Assembly: GCA_032718475.1 (NCBI GenBank)
Contig: JAUCBJ010008975.1
Coordinates: 1-64,000 of the forward strand
Direction: 5' to 3'
DNA: 64,000 nucleotides
Origin: Nemertoderma westbladi
Lineage: Eukaryota > Xenacoelomorpha > Nemertodermatida > Nemertodermatidae
Shown here: positions 53,137 through 64,000 of the stretch, piece after piece
Layout: each line of letters begins with the position of its first letter
Position numbering within the stretch: position 1 is the first letter of the stretch
Notes under the pieces: model-generated
What the model saw: only the letters and a program-made list of their open reading frames with translations
The model's database searches: none
What the model was told of the DNA's origin: nothing
Position numbers and translations under genes: made by a program

Positions 53137-53580
53137 TGGCTTTTGTAAAAGCTTTTGTGAGATATAACTGGCCCTTTTGCTTCGCAATCCAGTTTCCCTC
53201 AATGCGCTCAAATACTCTACAGAAAACCTCCCTAACTCAAATGATGCAAGCTACCGGCTGATTGGCTGATTTGCTGTACGTATGGCCTCTTTGTTCTGTT
53301 CGATCAACCAACCAGAGAAAGGTCAACCAAGCAGGGTGATTCATCCGGTGTGTTGGCTAAGGGCTGCAAAAACCCGAATAGTTCGGCATTTAGACATTCG
53401 TGGAACTTGTGGAATGTGGAGCTCTGCCAATGAGGGTTGTTTCTCTTGTGTTGAAAGATACCTGCAACGGCCCATATGGTTCAGTAGTCTGTGTTGCTTT
53501 TCCTATGCCAGAACATCGGCTGTGGAATCATTCTGTTTTCAGACTTTAGCCGAACATTAGTAGTTTTAGATTATAGAAAC
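53137..53580. other. Spacer with no identified gene
   Basis: A 92-codon plus-strand ORF (53282-53560) has no recognisable features. It could be more of the LINE on the minus strand, but I see no RT motif. Confidence 0.4.
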
Positions 53581-56160
53581 ATATAACTGTTATCATATCA
53601 ACTCATAGCAAATCAAATCACAAATCATACAATACATATCGTATCTTAACCTAATTACACCGCATTATTTTACTGCTATTTACTGTCTGTTATTAATTGT
53701 ATCAGTTGATGGAATATTGTTATACTTGGAGAATATCGATAAATGACCCAAATTTCCCAATCTTCTTGATACACTGAAGGTTAGAGAGACCGGTTACATA
53801 TAGCAATTGCGACTTATATTATCGTGGTTTGTAGTGAATCTAATGCTATTTCATAGATACTACATGAGTCAATTGCTGTTCTCTTTATGTATGGTCAAAT
53901 TCAGTAACTGTCGGCAGATCAGTGTGCAGTTGTGCGGTACCGGTAGTAGGCAAGAGTGATTGATAACTAAGCATTTCCTAAAGAATGCGCCTTATATGTG
54001 AATCATAAGACGTACCGTTGTGTTTAGTATAAGTTATAGCTCTGTTTACATATTTAGAGCGCCACGTTCTAAAAGGAACTGTTAATATTTCCCGAAAGTG
54101 AATAATATTTGTCAGAGATTATATATTAACGATCAATCGAATAATACAGTAGGCTTACACCGCAATAAGGTCTAAACATCCGAATCCAGTCTCCCGGGTA
54201 TATCCAGCGGGTGAATGATCGCGCATCGGCTTGCTTCGGCTAATGTAGTGCATCAAATACTTGTCATAGGCTAAAGTCGATTTACAAACTAAAAGACATA
54301 TAAATTAGCGGGTTAAACTGCTAAAGGTCTTAAAAGCGCAAACAATAACAGTTATCTACTCTTTATTTGCGGTGTAACCAATAAATACACTTGTCTATTG
54401 TTCTGGTAAGAACAATAACAGTTATTAATTCTGATTGCAGTGTAGGCAATAAATACAGTTTACTATTGTTCTGGTAAGAACAGTAACAGTTATTGCTACT
54501 TTATTGCAATGTAAGCAATAAAGTCCAAAGTACCGGTCGAACGGTAACCTGTACCGGTACTGCTGTAGGCCTGTAGGCCCAACTGCCCGAACCGGTACTG
54601 CTGTAGGCCTGTAGGCCCAACTGCCCGAACCGGTACTTATAGTACAAGTACATCAGTATTATTTCGATTGTGATATTATACATTGGTAGGCTGTTTAGGG
54701 GATTAGGAATTGATCACCCCTTATTCCTTTGTATAGTTTACTTATTTCTGTCAGTTTTATTTACGTGTAAGTTAATATTGAGCAGAAGACGTGTAAGCCT
54801 GCTCAGATTGTACAGATAATTTGTAGGCTGGACTGTTGTCTGACTGTTGTTAGGTCTGAAGAGATTGCGGTGTGTGTAGAGTCTGTCCAATAAAGTGCCA
54901 GTAGTCAGGCTTGATAGTAGTCTGCCAGCGTTTGGCTTGTATTTTGTTTGAGTATTCTGTACAGGTAGCGTAATAATTATTATTCAGAGTTTATGCGATT
55001 ATTCGCAACATTCATATCCCCGAGTTTATTCCTACAGTAATTGTGCTTGTTATACATACCGTTATAGTTAAATTAACCCCGGTACTACACGGGCTGCTTG
55101 GCGTAGGTAAAGACTGGTGATTTTGTGCCCCGGTCACTCCAGCAGATACCGTGGTTCTTTTAGCTGTTCAAGTATTTCTAACTGCTAGTTATCTGTTATA
55201 CAAGTACTTGTACCTAATTTAGGGTTTAGTGTACAGTGCTTTCCGAAAGTAATTAGTGTGTAGGCAGTATATTTGTGTTGTAAAGTGGTTAATAGGCACG
55301 TTGGATCTGGTAGTCCGCGGTAATTAACTTCTAGGTAGGAACACTCCGTGATACATAACGTAGTACCTATAGCGATATGGCTACAGGTCGTCAGACGGTG
55401 GTATTTTTCCTATCTGGACAGCGCAGTATATTTACTACTGCTATATTATTCTCAAATACCGTAGTATCCTTTCCGTTGTAATAACCAGAGGTTCTAACCC
55501 TTTGTTAGGCTGGTTTGTAGTTCCCTGTAAAATTACCCTAAAAATTCATACGTGTAATTTTTTTTGTGTTTATTTAGAGATTGTAATCTCACCCGAATTG
55601 TACGTAATCTGTAGTAATAAGTAACTTAGGCAAGTAGAATTATTTGTTTTAGTGTCCAACAGGTAGCACCGCACTAAGAGCGTATAGCTTATGTGCAGTG
55701 ACTCCTTCTCAGAAATAATAACATTTATTTCGAAAATTGTAACAAAACCCATTAAACGGGTATATCTATATATATTATAAATCAACTCCAATAGATTTAT
55801 AAACTAGTAGGCCTGTCATATAACAATTAGGTCTTAACATCAGTTGGACTACTGCTTAAATAACGGTAATAGAGTAAATTAAAGTAACTAAGTAACCCTT
55901 AAAATTCAGAAATTCAATTATTCTAAAATAATTGACATACCGGTATCTGCAATAGGCTTGTTATATATATATATATTTGCGCTGAAACTATATACCGGTA
56001 TTCTGTAATTAATTCCAGTCTGCAACAATACTTATATATACTATAGGTGTATACCGGTATTCTAATATTGTAATTAATTGCTAGGCTAACAGTCATAGTG
56101 AATTACTAGACTTGCTTTAACTGTATTTATAGCAGTAGGCATTCAACTGTATAAACCGAA
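53581..56160 (+). other. Probable 5' LTR and leader of BEL-4
   Basis: No ORF. It has three tandem units of about 69 bp starting AACA(A/G)TAACAGTTAT (54341, 54411, 54479), each with an AATAAA-type hexamer, and a 38-bp repeat twice (54553-54628). The stretch before the gag ATG at 56161 is AT-rich with TATA repeats. LTR ends cannot be set without a second copy. Confidence 0.5.
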
Positions 56161-59100
56161 ATGTCTGATACAAAGCAGAACCTGTCAGACAGTTTAATCG
56201 ATACAACCATCTGTGACCCAGATAGGAGTCTGGAACATATAAGACCGAAGTTCAGCTCACCTCCTACTGTAAGAAAAGTCATCCCTCCCATAGTAGTATC
56301 AGACCCTAGGCTAATCCAACACCGTAGGTCTATCATCGGCACTCGGGCCCAAGTCAAGCGGGATCAGGAAGCAGCTGTTAAACAGCAACAACATCCTAGC
56401 CAAGAAATTAGATCCCAGCAACCAGATAGCTCCAGTAGTTCGGATACTGTAGAGCTGACCCCCAAACGTGGAGCGAAGATGGCAGATACGGTTTATTCGG
56501 ATCCCCTTCTCGTTCTTCCTGCAGCAGTACTAACTACGGTATTGATGGCGGTGGAGGAACACCAAGTCGATTGGGCTAGAAGTAAGCGATCGACCCAAGA
56601 CAGTTATGCGGGATACGCAAGGGAAGAATTGATGTCTATTGTCGAGTCGCAATGGAACTTCCCCGGACCCGGACTCCCGTTAGACTTATCCGAAGCTACC
56701 TGGGAAGACATACACAGGATGGGAGTGACAAAAGATACAATGGATCCAGCTGTTTGGAAGAGGTTGGCAGCAGGATATGTGCAGGGATTCTTCGGCTCTT
56801 TAGAGCGATTAGAAGAACAACTGTTTCGACAACCCCAAGGACCTCAAGAGCAGGAAGAGCTGCTTTATCAAGTACGCAAAAGAACTCTACGCATTAGACT
56901 AATCCTATCGGCCTTTGAGGAGGCTTCGAAAAGAAGACAGGACACGTCGTTGCAAGTTGCTGTCAAGACTTGGTTCCAGCGGGTGGGTCTCAAGGTTCAA
57001 GAAACGGCCCAGTGGAAATCCCAGCTGGCTGAGCGACCAACCTATGAAGAATCAACTGATGCCTCCTTTTCTCAAGTGGAAAGCGAAGTGACAGCAGAGA
57101 GACCGCGAACGAGAGATGCTATCGACATCTATCTGTCAGACTATCAACGTTTCCTAGGTGATGAAGAGTTGAGGAGACGACTGTCTGGACTTCGCCCCAA
57201 TAGTGAAGGAGCCAAGCTTGTGTTGGACTCAATCGATGCGGAAATGTTAGCTGCAAACCAAGCTAAATTTGATGAAAGACTCCGCATCGCTAGGGTCCAA
57301 GAGGAACAAGTAAAGAAAAAACGAATAGAAGACAGAAAGACAGCAGCAGTAGCAGCGGCAATGGCAAAGGCAGAAGCGGAAAGAAAGGTGGCAGAAGCAG
57401 TGGCCGAAGCGGAAAGAAAGGCGGCAGAAGCAGCGGCTGAAGCGGAAAAAAAAGCGGCTGTAGCAGCGGCGGAGGCAGTGGCAGAAGCAGAACGGAGAGC
57501 GTCTGAAGAGACCGCCCAACTGGAGTTGGAAAATCTTCAAGAGACGCAAGACTGCATAAATAAACAGTTAACAGCTAGTCAAATGCAGATGATGAGTCGA
57601 TATACTCCCAAACGACAGGGATTTACATCCTCTGATGAAGGCGATACCACCGACCCTGAAGGCGGAGGAAATAGATCTCGTCTAAGCAGGCGTAGAAGAA
57701 CGTCTCCCCGTCACAAATTGCCTGATTTGCCTCCAGCTGTTAGAAGACAACTAGCTAGCGCAGACTTAGGCAGTACAGCACCCACAGACCAAATTATTGA
57801 AGTAAAAAGACTCCCTACTATAGTAGATGAGCCTGAAATAATTAGGCCTGTTCTCGAAACCACCCCTTCGGTGAGAGAGACACCTGTACTCCCCGAACCT
57901 ACCACCAAATTCCCTTTGCACAGTACTAAACTGCCTGTACCCGGTGGAACCGCCCAAGAGAATGTCCCGGTCCTGGACGCCGAGAGAGCAATCCAAGATT
58001 TGTCTCCCGTCGTCCCGCGTCTGCCTGCTACTATGTTGGCGACTCCCGCTTCGGCGGTCGAGTGGGTAGATGGGGGACGTCGGGAGATGGGTCTCTTGCT
58101 CGGACAGCTGAGGGAACAACAGGAATGTTCCTCCCGGCAGGTCCGAGATTTAGAAGGGACTGTCCACCAGCTCAAGGGAACCGTAAGGGAAAGTAGGTTA
58201 GAGTTGCAAGAAGTGCAGCAAAGTATCGCGCTAGAACGCAACAAATTAGTAAATATACAAAAGGGTATACCAACACCCCCTGTAACTATGTGTCAGCCTG
58301 TTAGGTCTGAAGTATTTCATGCGCAAGGTGTGGAGCCTACACGCATCTATACTGCTAGTGAAGTAGAAACTCCTATAGTAAACCCTACTCAGGGTAATCA
58401 TAAACCTGTTGGTAATGATATTCCCTATAGACCTGATAATAATCCGAGAAATTTATATACCGATAATTCGATATTAAATAACACGATGGCCCAAGAAAGC
58501 TTTACGCGTCAGATGGCTAGAACAGAAGCCCGCCAAGCGGTCAAAGTGGGAGAAATCGTCAAATTTAATGGAGATGAGAGGAAATGGTTACCTTTTAATG
58601 AATATTATAAGGATAACATACAGAACTCTGTACTATCTAACGGAGAGAAACTTAGGTTCCTCATCGAATGTTTGGAAGGACCTCCCAAGTCAATGGCATT
58701 AAAGTTTATTGGACATCCAGATGGATTAAGACAAGTTTGGGATACATTAAACCTCAGGTATGGTAATAGGACTAACATAGCTAAGTATTTGTATGCAAAA
58801 TTGGTAGCTCCCCGAAAGTTCCTTAGTAGCGGGATTATAGAGTTTTCCGATGAGATTCAGGATATCTGTAGACAATTGGATTGGCTAGGTAAGTCTCATG
58901 AATATCAGAGTTCCATGGTTATTGGAGCCGTAGCCTCTACTTTACCAAAGGGTGGAGTAGGTACACGCTGGGACAAGAAAGTGTTGTATATGATGGAGCA
59001 GCAACGACGAGACCCTACCATGGCTGATCTCATGTCCTTCTTAGATGGAGAAGTAAAATTACAACTCATAAAACAGTCCAGAGAGAAAACACCGGAAAAT

Positions 59101-61164
59101 AAGGTAAGTGAGAAACCCGTTTCTAGGAGAAAAGTAACCCCAGTGTGTTATACCGACGAAGGCGAAAGCCAAGCTTCTCAAGAAGAGGACAGCGGGAAAG
59201 ACACTGACAGATCTTACTATGTTAACAAAACGGCAAAAAACGTAAGTAAATACAAGTCTCGAACCAATGATAGGAGAGAACAGGTTGCTAAGACTCCTCC
59301 TCAGTCTCCTAACAGAATTCACGGAAGAAAGCCCAAGGAAATAACGAGAGTGCATAACGTTACCCAAGGTAAAGTGAGTAACATCAAATCTAAATGTGCA
59401 TTGTGTGACGGGCCCCACCGTTTGAGTGCGTGTACTGAATTTCTAAAGAAATCCCTGGTAGATAGACGTGAAGTCATGTGGGATAAGCGGTTATGTTATA
59501 ATTGCCTCAGACAAGGACACCAACGGCGAACCTGTTACTCTGACGTAAGGTGTGCAAAGTGCGGTGCGAAACATCACATCTTGTTACACAGTGAATTCGA
59601 ACGAAACAGCCCGAGTCAGGTAAGTGAGCCCGAACTACATGTCCAATTCAGTGATGTGAATGATACTGATCAAAGTTCTGAGATGGAAGGATTCTATACG
59701 GACGAATTCTCCGATGCCAACGAATCCTGTTACCTGATAAATACCGCCGTGTATCGAGCACTTACGTATGAAAGGGACACCGAGAATGAGTTTCCCCCAA
59801 CTACTTTTGACAGACAACCACATTGGAAAGCAACAACTTCCAACGTAGGAATCCGAGAATTTCCTGTGGTGCAGGTAAGAGTCCACGGTCTTGATAAAAG
59901 TTACATAGTGAATGCCCTCCTTGACTCCGGCAGCACAGGAACATTCATCGACCAAGAACTAGCCGAAGACATCTTTGCTGGACAACACAAATTCCAAACT
60001 AAGTTAAACATGTCAGGAATTATGCAGGTTTGGAAATCTACCCTAATTGCGGATTATTATGTAGGTGCGTTGTCCACCCCCCAGGATAAATTAGGAGAAC
60101 AAAGTATAAGGTCAGTAAAAATGGTGGCGATAAAGAACTTCGCTACTACCCAAGTAGAACCTTATAACTGGGACGAGGACGAATGTATCCAGCAACTTAA
60201 GATACCTCGATTCCACACAGATTATCCTGGAGTGCAAATACTTATCGGCCAAAACGCGCATGAGGCGCTAGAGACATTGGAGAAACGGCCTGCTCAACCG
60301 CAGCCACTACAAACCTATGCGGTAAGAACTAGAGTAGGTTGGTACTTTACTGGCCCTTCCCGTATAACTCTCAAAGAGAGATTACCTCAAGAACAAGTAT
60401 ACCAAGTAAAGGAATGGGAAGAGGAGAGCAGTGAGGTGGACGACCCAACTGAGGGAACACCATACTCCTCAGATAATGACGACATCTACCAACTCTTCGA
60501 CGAAGAGAATGCAATCGACCTACTTACGGAAAACGAAACTTGGCAAAACCAGGTGAACCTATGTCAACTCGTTCGCCCATCAGGACAAATTAACTACGAT
60601 GACGAACTGAACGATGTGATCGATCGCTATAACGCGAGGACTCGGGACGAACTTGCCGTACGATTCTTTACTCAAGAGGCTGTAGAGCCCAATTCCTACG
60701 ATAAGGCCCTATCGGTAGAAGAAGGAAGAGCCAAGCAGATCCAGGAGACAACTATACGTTTTCTAAAAGATCAAGGTAGATATGAAATCGGCCTACCATT
60801 TCGAAAACGAGAACCTAGATTTATAAACAACCGACCCTTGGCGGAGAAAAGAATCGCTCAATTACATCGACGCATTACGGCAAATGCTTCAGCTAAAGAA
60901 ATGTACCAAACTCAGTTGAAGAAATTTATTAACAAAGGATATGCGGAGCGAGTACCGGAACATACACCCATAACGGAGAGAACGTACTATCTAACACATC
61001 ATTACGTTCCCAAACCCGGATACATGGGCCAATCCCTCAATTCCGAGTTGTTACCAGGACCCAACTTACTCCAATCCTTGTTGGGAATACTTTTAAGATT
61101 AAGACAATATTCCATCGCGTTCGCCTCCGATATAGAAGGAATGTTCTTACAAGTCAAGGGATAG
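56161..61164 (+). CDS. gag-pol: BEL-4 gag-protease-partial RT polyprotein (disrupted at the end)
   Basis: 1667 residues from an ATG after the leader. An Ala/Glu/Lys coiled coil lies near 394-465, and a DUF1759-like capsid near 799-884 (VKFNGDERKWLPFNEYY, FLIECLEGPPKSMA). Zinc-binding motifs are CALCDGPHRLSAC (about 1079), the CCHC knuckle CYNCLRQGHQRRTC (about 1112) and CAKCGAKHHILLH. The DUF1758 protease has ALLDSGSTGTFID (about 1253). The RT N-terminus follows (RTYYLTHHYVPKPG near 1615) and then FASDIEGMFLQV. Unlike BEL-1, no stop separates gag from protease. About 13 RT residues (LRVVxDCA block) are missing between KPG and MGQSLNSE (about 61020), and a frameshift at about 61161 ends the frame. 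Truncated, probably inactive as Pol. Confidence 0.85.
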   Translation: MSDTKQNLSDSLIDTTICDPDRSLEHIRPKFSSPPTVRKVIPPIVVSDPRLIQHRRSIIGTRAQVKRDQEAAVKQQQHPSQEIRSQQPDSSSSSDTVELTPKRGAKMADTVYSDPLLVLPAAVLTTVLMAVEEHQVDWARSKRSTQDSYAGYAREELMSIVESQWNFPGPGLPLDLSEATWEDIHRMGVTKDTMDPAVWKRLAAGYVQGFFGSLERLEEQLFRQPQGPQEQEELLYQVRKRTLRIRLILSAFEEASKRRQDTSLQVAVKTWFQRVGLKVQETAQWKSQLAERPTYEESTDASFSQVESEVTAERPRTRDAIDIYLSDYQRFLGDEELRRRLSGLRPNSEGAKLVLDSIDAEMLAANQAKFDERLRIARVQEEQVKKKRIEDRKTAAVAAAMAKAEAERKVAEAVAEAERKAAEAAAEAEKKAAVAAAEAVAEAERRASEETAQLELENLQETQDCINKQLTASQMQMMSRYTPKRQGFTSSDEGDTTDPEGGGNRSRLSRRRRTSPRHKLPDLPPAVRRQLASADLGSTAPTDQIIEVKRLPTIVDEPEIIRPVLETTPSVRETPVLPEPTTKFPLHSTKLPVPGGTAQENVPVLDAERAIQDLSPVVPRLPATMLATPASAVEWVDGGRREMGLLLGQLREQQECSSRQVRDLEGTVHQLKGTVRESRLELQEVQQSIALERNKLVNIQKGIPTPPVTMCQPVRSEVFHAQGVEPTRIYTASEVETPIVNPTQGNHKPVGNDIPYRPDNNPRNLYTDNSILNNTMAQESFTRQMARTEARQAVKVGEIVKFNGDERKWLPFNEYYKDNIQNSVLSNGEKLRFLIECLEGPPKSMALKFIGHPDGLRQVWDTLNLRYGNRTNIAKYLYAKLVAPRKFLSSGIIEFSDEIQDICRQLDWLGKSHEYQSSMVIGAVASTLPKGGVGTRWDKKVLYMMEQQRRDPTMADLMSFLDGEVKLQLIKQSREKTPENKVSEKPVSRRKVTPVCYTDEGESQASQEEDSGKDTDRSYYVNKTAKNVSKYKSRTNDRREQVAKTPPQSPNRIHGRKPKEITRVHNVTQGKVSNIKSKCALCDGPHRLSACTEFLKKSLVDRREVMWDKRLCYNCLRQGHQRRTCYSDVRCAKCGAKHHILLHSEFERNSPSQVSEPELHVQFSDVNDTDQSSEMEGFYTDEFSDANESCYLINTAVYRALTYERDTENEFPPTTFDRQPHWKATTSNVGIREFPVVQVRVHGLDKSYIVNALLDSGSTGTFIDQELAEDIFAGQHKFQTKLNMSGIMQVWKSTLIADYYVGALSTPQDKLGEQSIRSVKMVAIKNFATTQVEPYNWDEDECIQQLKIPRFHTDYPGVQILIGQNAHEALETLEKRPAQPQPLQTYAVRTRVGWYFTGPSRITLKERLPQEQVYQVKEWEEESSEVDDPTEGTPYSSDNDDIYQLFDEENAIDLLTENETWQNQVNLCQLVRPSGQINYDDELNDVIDRYNARTRDELAVRFFTQEAVEPNSYDKALSVEEGRAKQIQETTIRFLKDQGRYEIGLPFRKREPRFINNRPLAEKRIAQLHRRITANASAKEMYQTQLKKFINKGYAERVPEHTPITERTYYLTHHYVPKPGYMGQSLNSELLPGPNLLQSLLGILLRLRQYSIAFASDIEGMFLQVKG

Positions 61165-61945
61165 AGACAGCCTAAGATTTCTGTGGTGGCCTGAAGGAGA
61201 TCTTAATCAGAAACCGGTGGAGTACTGGATGACCATCCAGGCTTTTGGGATCATATCAAGCCCTTCAAACGCCTGCTCAGTGGTGCGGACCACTGCTGAT
61301 GACAACCGGGACGCCTTCTCTAAAGAGGTGATTGACAACATCAAACGGGATATATACATGGACGACAATTTAAAGTCCCTTCCATCAGTAGAAGAAGCCA
61401 TTGATGTCGCGAAAGGAACGGTAGAGTGCTTGAAAAGAGGTGGATTTCGACTGACTAAATTCACCAGTAACTCCCGTGAGTTTCTGGAATCAATACCGGT
61501 AGAAGACCGAGGAGCAAAAGACCTAGACCTAATAAAGGACGATCTTCCAGAAACCAAGACGCTTGGCTTGAAATGGGACACTGAGAGAGATATTCTGTTT
61601 TTTCAGCTAAAACAGCGAGATAATCCAGTTCGGACCAAACGGATTTGTTTAAGTATCCTGAGCACTTATTTTGATTCATTGGGATTTATTAGCCCAGTTA
61701 TATTGATTGCTCGGAGTTTAGTACAACAAATGTGGCTCGAAAACCACTCATGGGACGATCCACTTAAGGGAGAACTATTAAAGAGGTGGATGAAATGGGA
61801 AGATTCTCTACCAGCCATCGAGAACTTTATAATTTCCCGTTCATATTTTGGTCATGTTCTCCCAACTTATTCCTACCAGCTCCATGTGTTTGGAGACGCC
61901 AGCGATATGGGAATAGGTATAGTAGCATACTTGCGAGTCGAAACT
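61165..61945 (+). pseudogene. BEL-4 RT C-terminal part and A17/RNase H start
   Basis: After the frameshift the text resumes as RDSLRFLWWPEGDLNQKP, then IKRDIYMDDNLKSL-like sequence with the YMDD motif, GGFRLTKFTSNSREFL, TKTLGLKWD, a helical A17 region (SILSTYFDSLGFISPVIL) and VFGDASDMGIGIVAYLR. It then runs into an AT-rich insertion (about 61941-62009) that changes the frame. Confidence 0.8.
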
Positions 61946-62009
61946 TATTATAACTTATATAATATATGTATGTGTATGTATATAATACTTATATAACTTA
62001 TATTAAAAT

Positions 62010-64000
62010 TAAAGTCGCCTTGGTTACCTCTAAGGCATTGATTAACAACAAGTTGAAGGTTCCTCGGGCGGAGTTAAAAGCGGCTCTATACGCTACAGCC
62101 ATCGGCCGAAATGTAACAGAACAGATTGACTATCCGCTGGAGAAAATTGTTTATTGGACCGATGCTTTACTCGTGTTGGAGTATATAACCAATGAAGTCT
62201 GTCAGTTCAGCGTCTTCGTTACCAACAGAGTAGCCATTATTCTTAGCCGCACGAAGATAGATCAATGGAGACACTGCCCTGGTACGATTAATCCAGCCGA
62301 TATCGCCTCCAGGGGAGCAACTCCACAGGAACTGATAGATACTCCAGACTGGTTGGGTGGACCCGACTTCCTGAGCAAGGAAGAGGATGAATGGCCTCAT
62401 CACCTTACTGCGGCTGAGATTAGACAAGCCAAGGGAGCGGAGAAAGTCAAACCTAAAACCCGAGCGAGTAAATCGAAGTTATTTAAACCGGCGATAGATC
62501 TGTCTGTACTACATACTTCCGGAAACGACGCTTTGGATCCACAATCCCTCGCCACAAATAAGTCTGTTGTTGAAATCAGAGATAGAGATTGGAAATCTGG
62601 AACGCCAGACGTCTCGCAAGGACTCTCACCCCTGCTGCAGAGAGCAATACATCACTATAGTTCCTGGAATCGGCTCTGTAAGGCCATCGCATATTTAAAG
62701 CGATGTTTTCATCATCATTACTCCAGGACGAAGACCACTAGTGATACCGCTCCATTGACATCTGCACAAGTTCATGTTGTTAAAGATCTTCCCAAATATA
62801 AGATATCCGACTGGTTTCTGAAGGAGAAGATCAGTTACCAGGAGCATGAAGAAACCAATAAGCAGATACTGAGACTCCTGCAATGCTATGAGGATTCCGA
62901 TAAGTATTTCCTGTTGTTGAGAAATCCACAGATGCGCTTAAGGGATCGTTTCTCTAGCACAATGATAGATGGGTTAATACGTGTTGGAGGAAGACTCACT
63001 AATGCTCCATTATCCTTTGACACTAAATTTCCCATACTAATTAGAAATCTTGAAATACAAATCAAGATGATTGTAGATGTTCACAGTAAACTTTACCATG
63101 CTGGTAGAGAACGAGTTCTTAGCGAAATCCGAACTCGCTATTATTTTTATAAACCCCGTAGAGCTCTGAACCAAGTTCTTAGGAACTGCATACCCTGTAG
63201 GAAAGCATTCAGTAGGCCTTTAACACAGCGAGAGGCAGAATTACCTAGGGAACGAGTAAGCTTCTATGAACCACCCTTTACTAATACCGGTGTGGATTTG
63301 TTTGGCCCTATTGAAGTATATCGTGCTAGGACTATAGTCAAGAGATGGTGTGTCATCTTTGTCTGCATGACTTGTAGAGGTATCCATCTCGATATGGTGA
63401 ACGATCTATCTACCAACAGCTTCGTATTAAGTTTACGCCGACAGATCGCTCACTTCGGAACTAGTAACACGATGAGATCGGATAAGGGAACGAACTTCAT
63501 TGGTGCCAACAACGAAATTCAGGCGTACGTAAAGGACTGGAACCAAAGACAGGTGGATGATCAGCTAAGGATCACAGTGTCTAACTGGACCTTCAACGCC
63601 ACCGACGCCCCTTGGTGGGGAGGAAGTTGGGAGAGATTGATTAGAAGTGTAAAGACCGCATTTCACTTTATAGTGCCGTGCCGCGCGTATCTCACCGACG
63701 AACTTTTGCGGACGTTAATGGAGGAAATCGCCACCTATCTCAACGAGAGACCGCTTATGCTAGTCTCATCGAGTCCCGATTCCCTGGAAGCGCTAACACC
63801 CGCGCACTTCCTACTGAAGAAACCTGTAGCCATGCTCCCACGATCGGAGATCGCAGACGGAGACGAATACTGCCGTCAAACTTGGCAACTTATGCAGTTG
63901 CTATCCCGTCGTTTCGCTGACCATTTCGAAAAACATTACCTGCCCACGCTACAACTTTGAACTAAGTGGTTTGCGCAGCAAGAGAACGTCAGCGCAGGAG
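62010..64000 (+). pseudogene. BEL-4 RNase H-integrase region
   Basis: Text resumes as KVALVTSKALINNKLKVPRA. RNase H motifs are VYWTDALLVLEYI and WRHCPGTINPADIASRG. The integrase zinc module is at about 63080-63205 (HSKLYHAGRERVLSEI, CIPCRK), and the D,D,E core appears as TGVDLFGP, RSDKGTNFIG and GGSWERLIRS. At 63958-63960 a TGA interrupts LPTLQL-TKWFAQQENV, where DUF5641 should continue; a CGA to TGA change would explain it. The same frame stays open to the window end. Confidence 0.8.

Larger units (their letters stand above)
53581..64000 (+). mobile_element. BEL/Pao LTR retrotransposon BEL-4, 3' end outside the window
   Basis: Plus-strand element with gag-protease-RT start (56161-61164), RT/A17 (61165-61940) and RNase H-integrase (about 62010-64000). 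All BEL domains are recognisable, but at least four lesions inactivate pol. The distant 3' LTR is not in the window. Confidence 0.8.

Noticed and set aside
53282-53560. 92-codon plus-strand ORF
   Set aside because: No recognisable motif, no splice context, and flanked by transposon sequence.
59104-59630. GTAAGTGAG donor-like motifs in BEL-4 gag (about 59104 and 59618)
   Set aside because: Match the donor consensus but lie within open coding sequence with no matching acceptor or context.

Overview
The window is animal nuclear DNA made almost entirely of mobile elements. The evidence is four groups of BEL/Pao retrotransposon proteins (a superfamily known from metazoans), RTE-type and CR1-type LINEs, several non-autonomous DNA transposons, spliceosomal splice-site consensus sequences, and one exon of a mucin-like surface protein. 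The phylum cannot be fixed from the sequence alone; the element mix would suit a marine invertebrate, but that is a guess. There are no operons, ribosome binding sites or CRISPR arrays.

Layout. 1-10250 (minus): BEL-1, with intact gag (10016-6549) and intact pol (6530-1161), both in one frame and separated by a single TGA. A third, unidentified ORF (425-1) runs off the window. A 20-bp palindrome occurs seven times in BEL-1, in all three reading registers. 10017-12560: its leader with duplicated splice donors, and a probable but undelimited 5' LTR. 12560-14240: short repeats, a tRNA-derived SINE head and a MITE remnant. 14454-18414 (minus): a non-LTR retroelement with 12-bp target duplications, T-rich 3' end and about 26 copies of a 30-bp repeat at its 5' end, inserted in an Asn-rich coding remnant. 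18427-25205 (plus): decayed BEL-like element C (gag, zinc knuckle, protease, no RT) with a 3' array of short hairpins, itself hit at TA by a 2.1-kb Tc1/mariner-like element (22404-24534). 25206-30898 (plus): young non-autonomous LTR element A (549-bp LTRs with 2 differences, TSD GGAGA). 30904-34261 (plus): related element B, with a triple-CCHC gag-like protein and one 663-bp LTR.

34262-38600 (minus): RTE-type LINE with a 556-bp tandem duplication in its RT. 38600-41700 (minus): CR1-like LINE split by a MITE with long inverted repeats. 42041-46389 (minus): decayed BEL-3. 46386-47646 and 51570-53136: two TTAA-flanked, piggyBac-like non-autonomous elements with G-tract/palindrome ends. 47660-48300: 10-bp minisatellite. 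48559-50184 (plus): last exon of a mucin-like, probably GPI-anchored protein, the only convincing host gene. 50900-51569 (minus): LINE fragment. 53580-64000 (plus): BEL-4, recognisable from gag to the integrase end but broken at several points.

The proteins work together only as retrotransposon machinery: gag forms particles and binds RNA; protease, RT/RNase H and integrase copy and insert the element. Elements A, C and B lack RT and integrase and would need these from an autonomous BEL relative. A and B share three covarying hairpins just before the polypurine tract, and A and C share a hairpin-array 3' UTR; these are the best candidates here for undescribed cis-acting structure.
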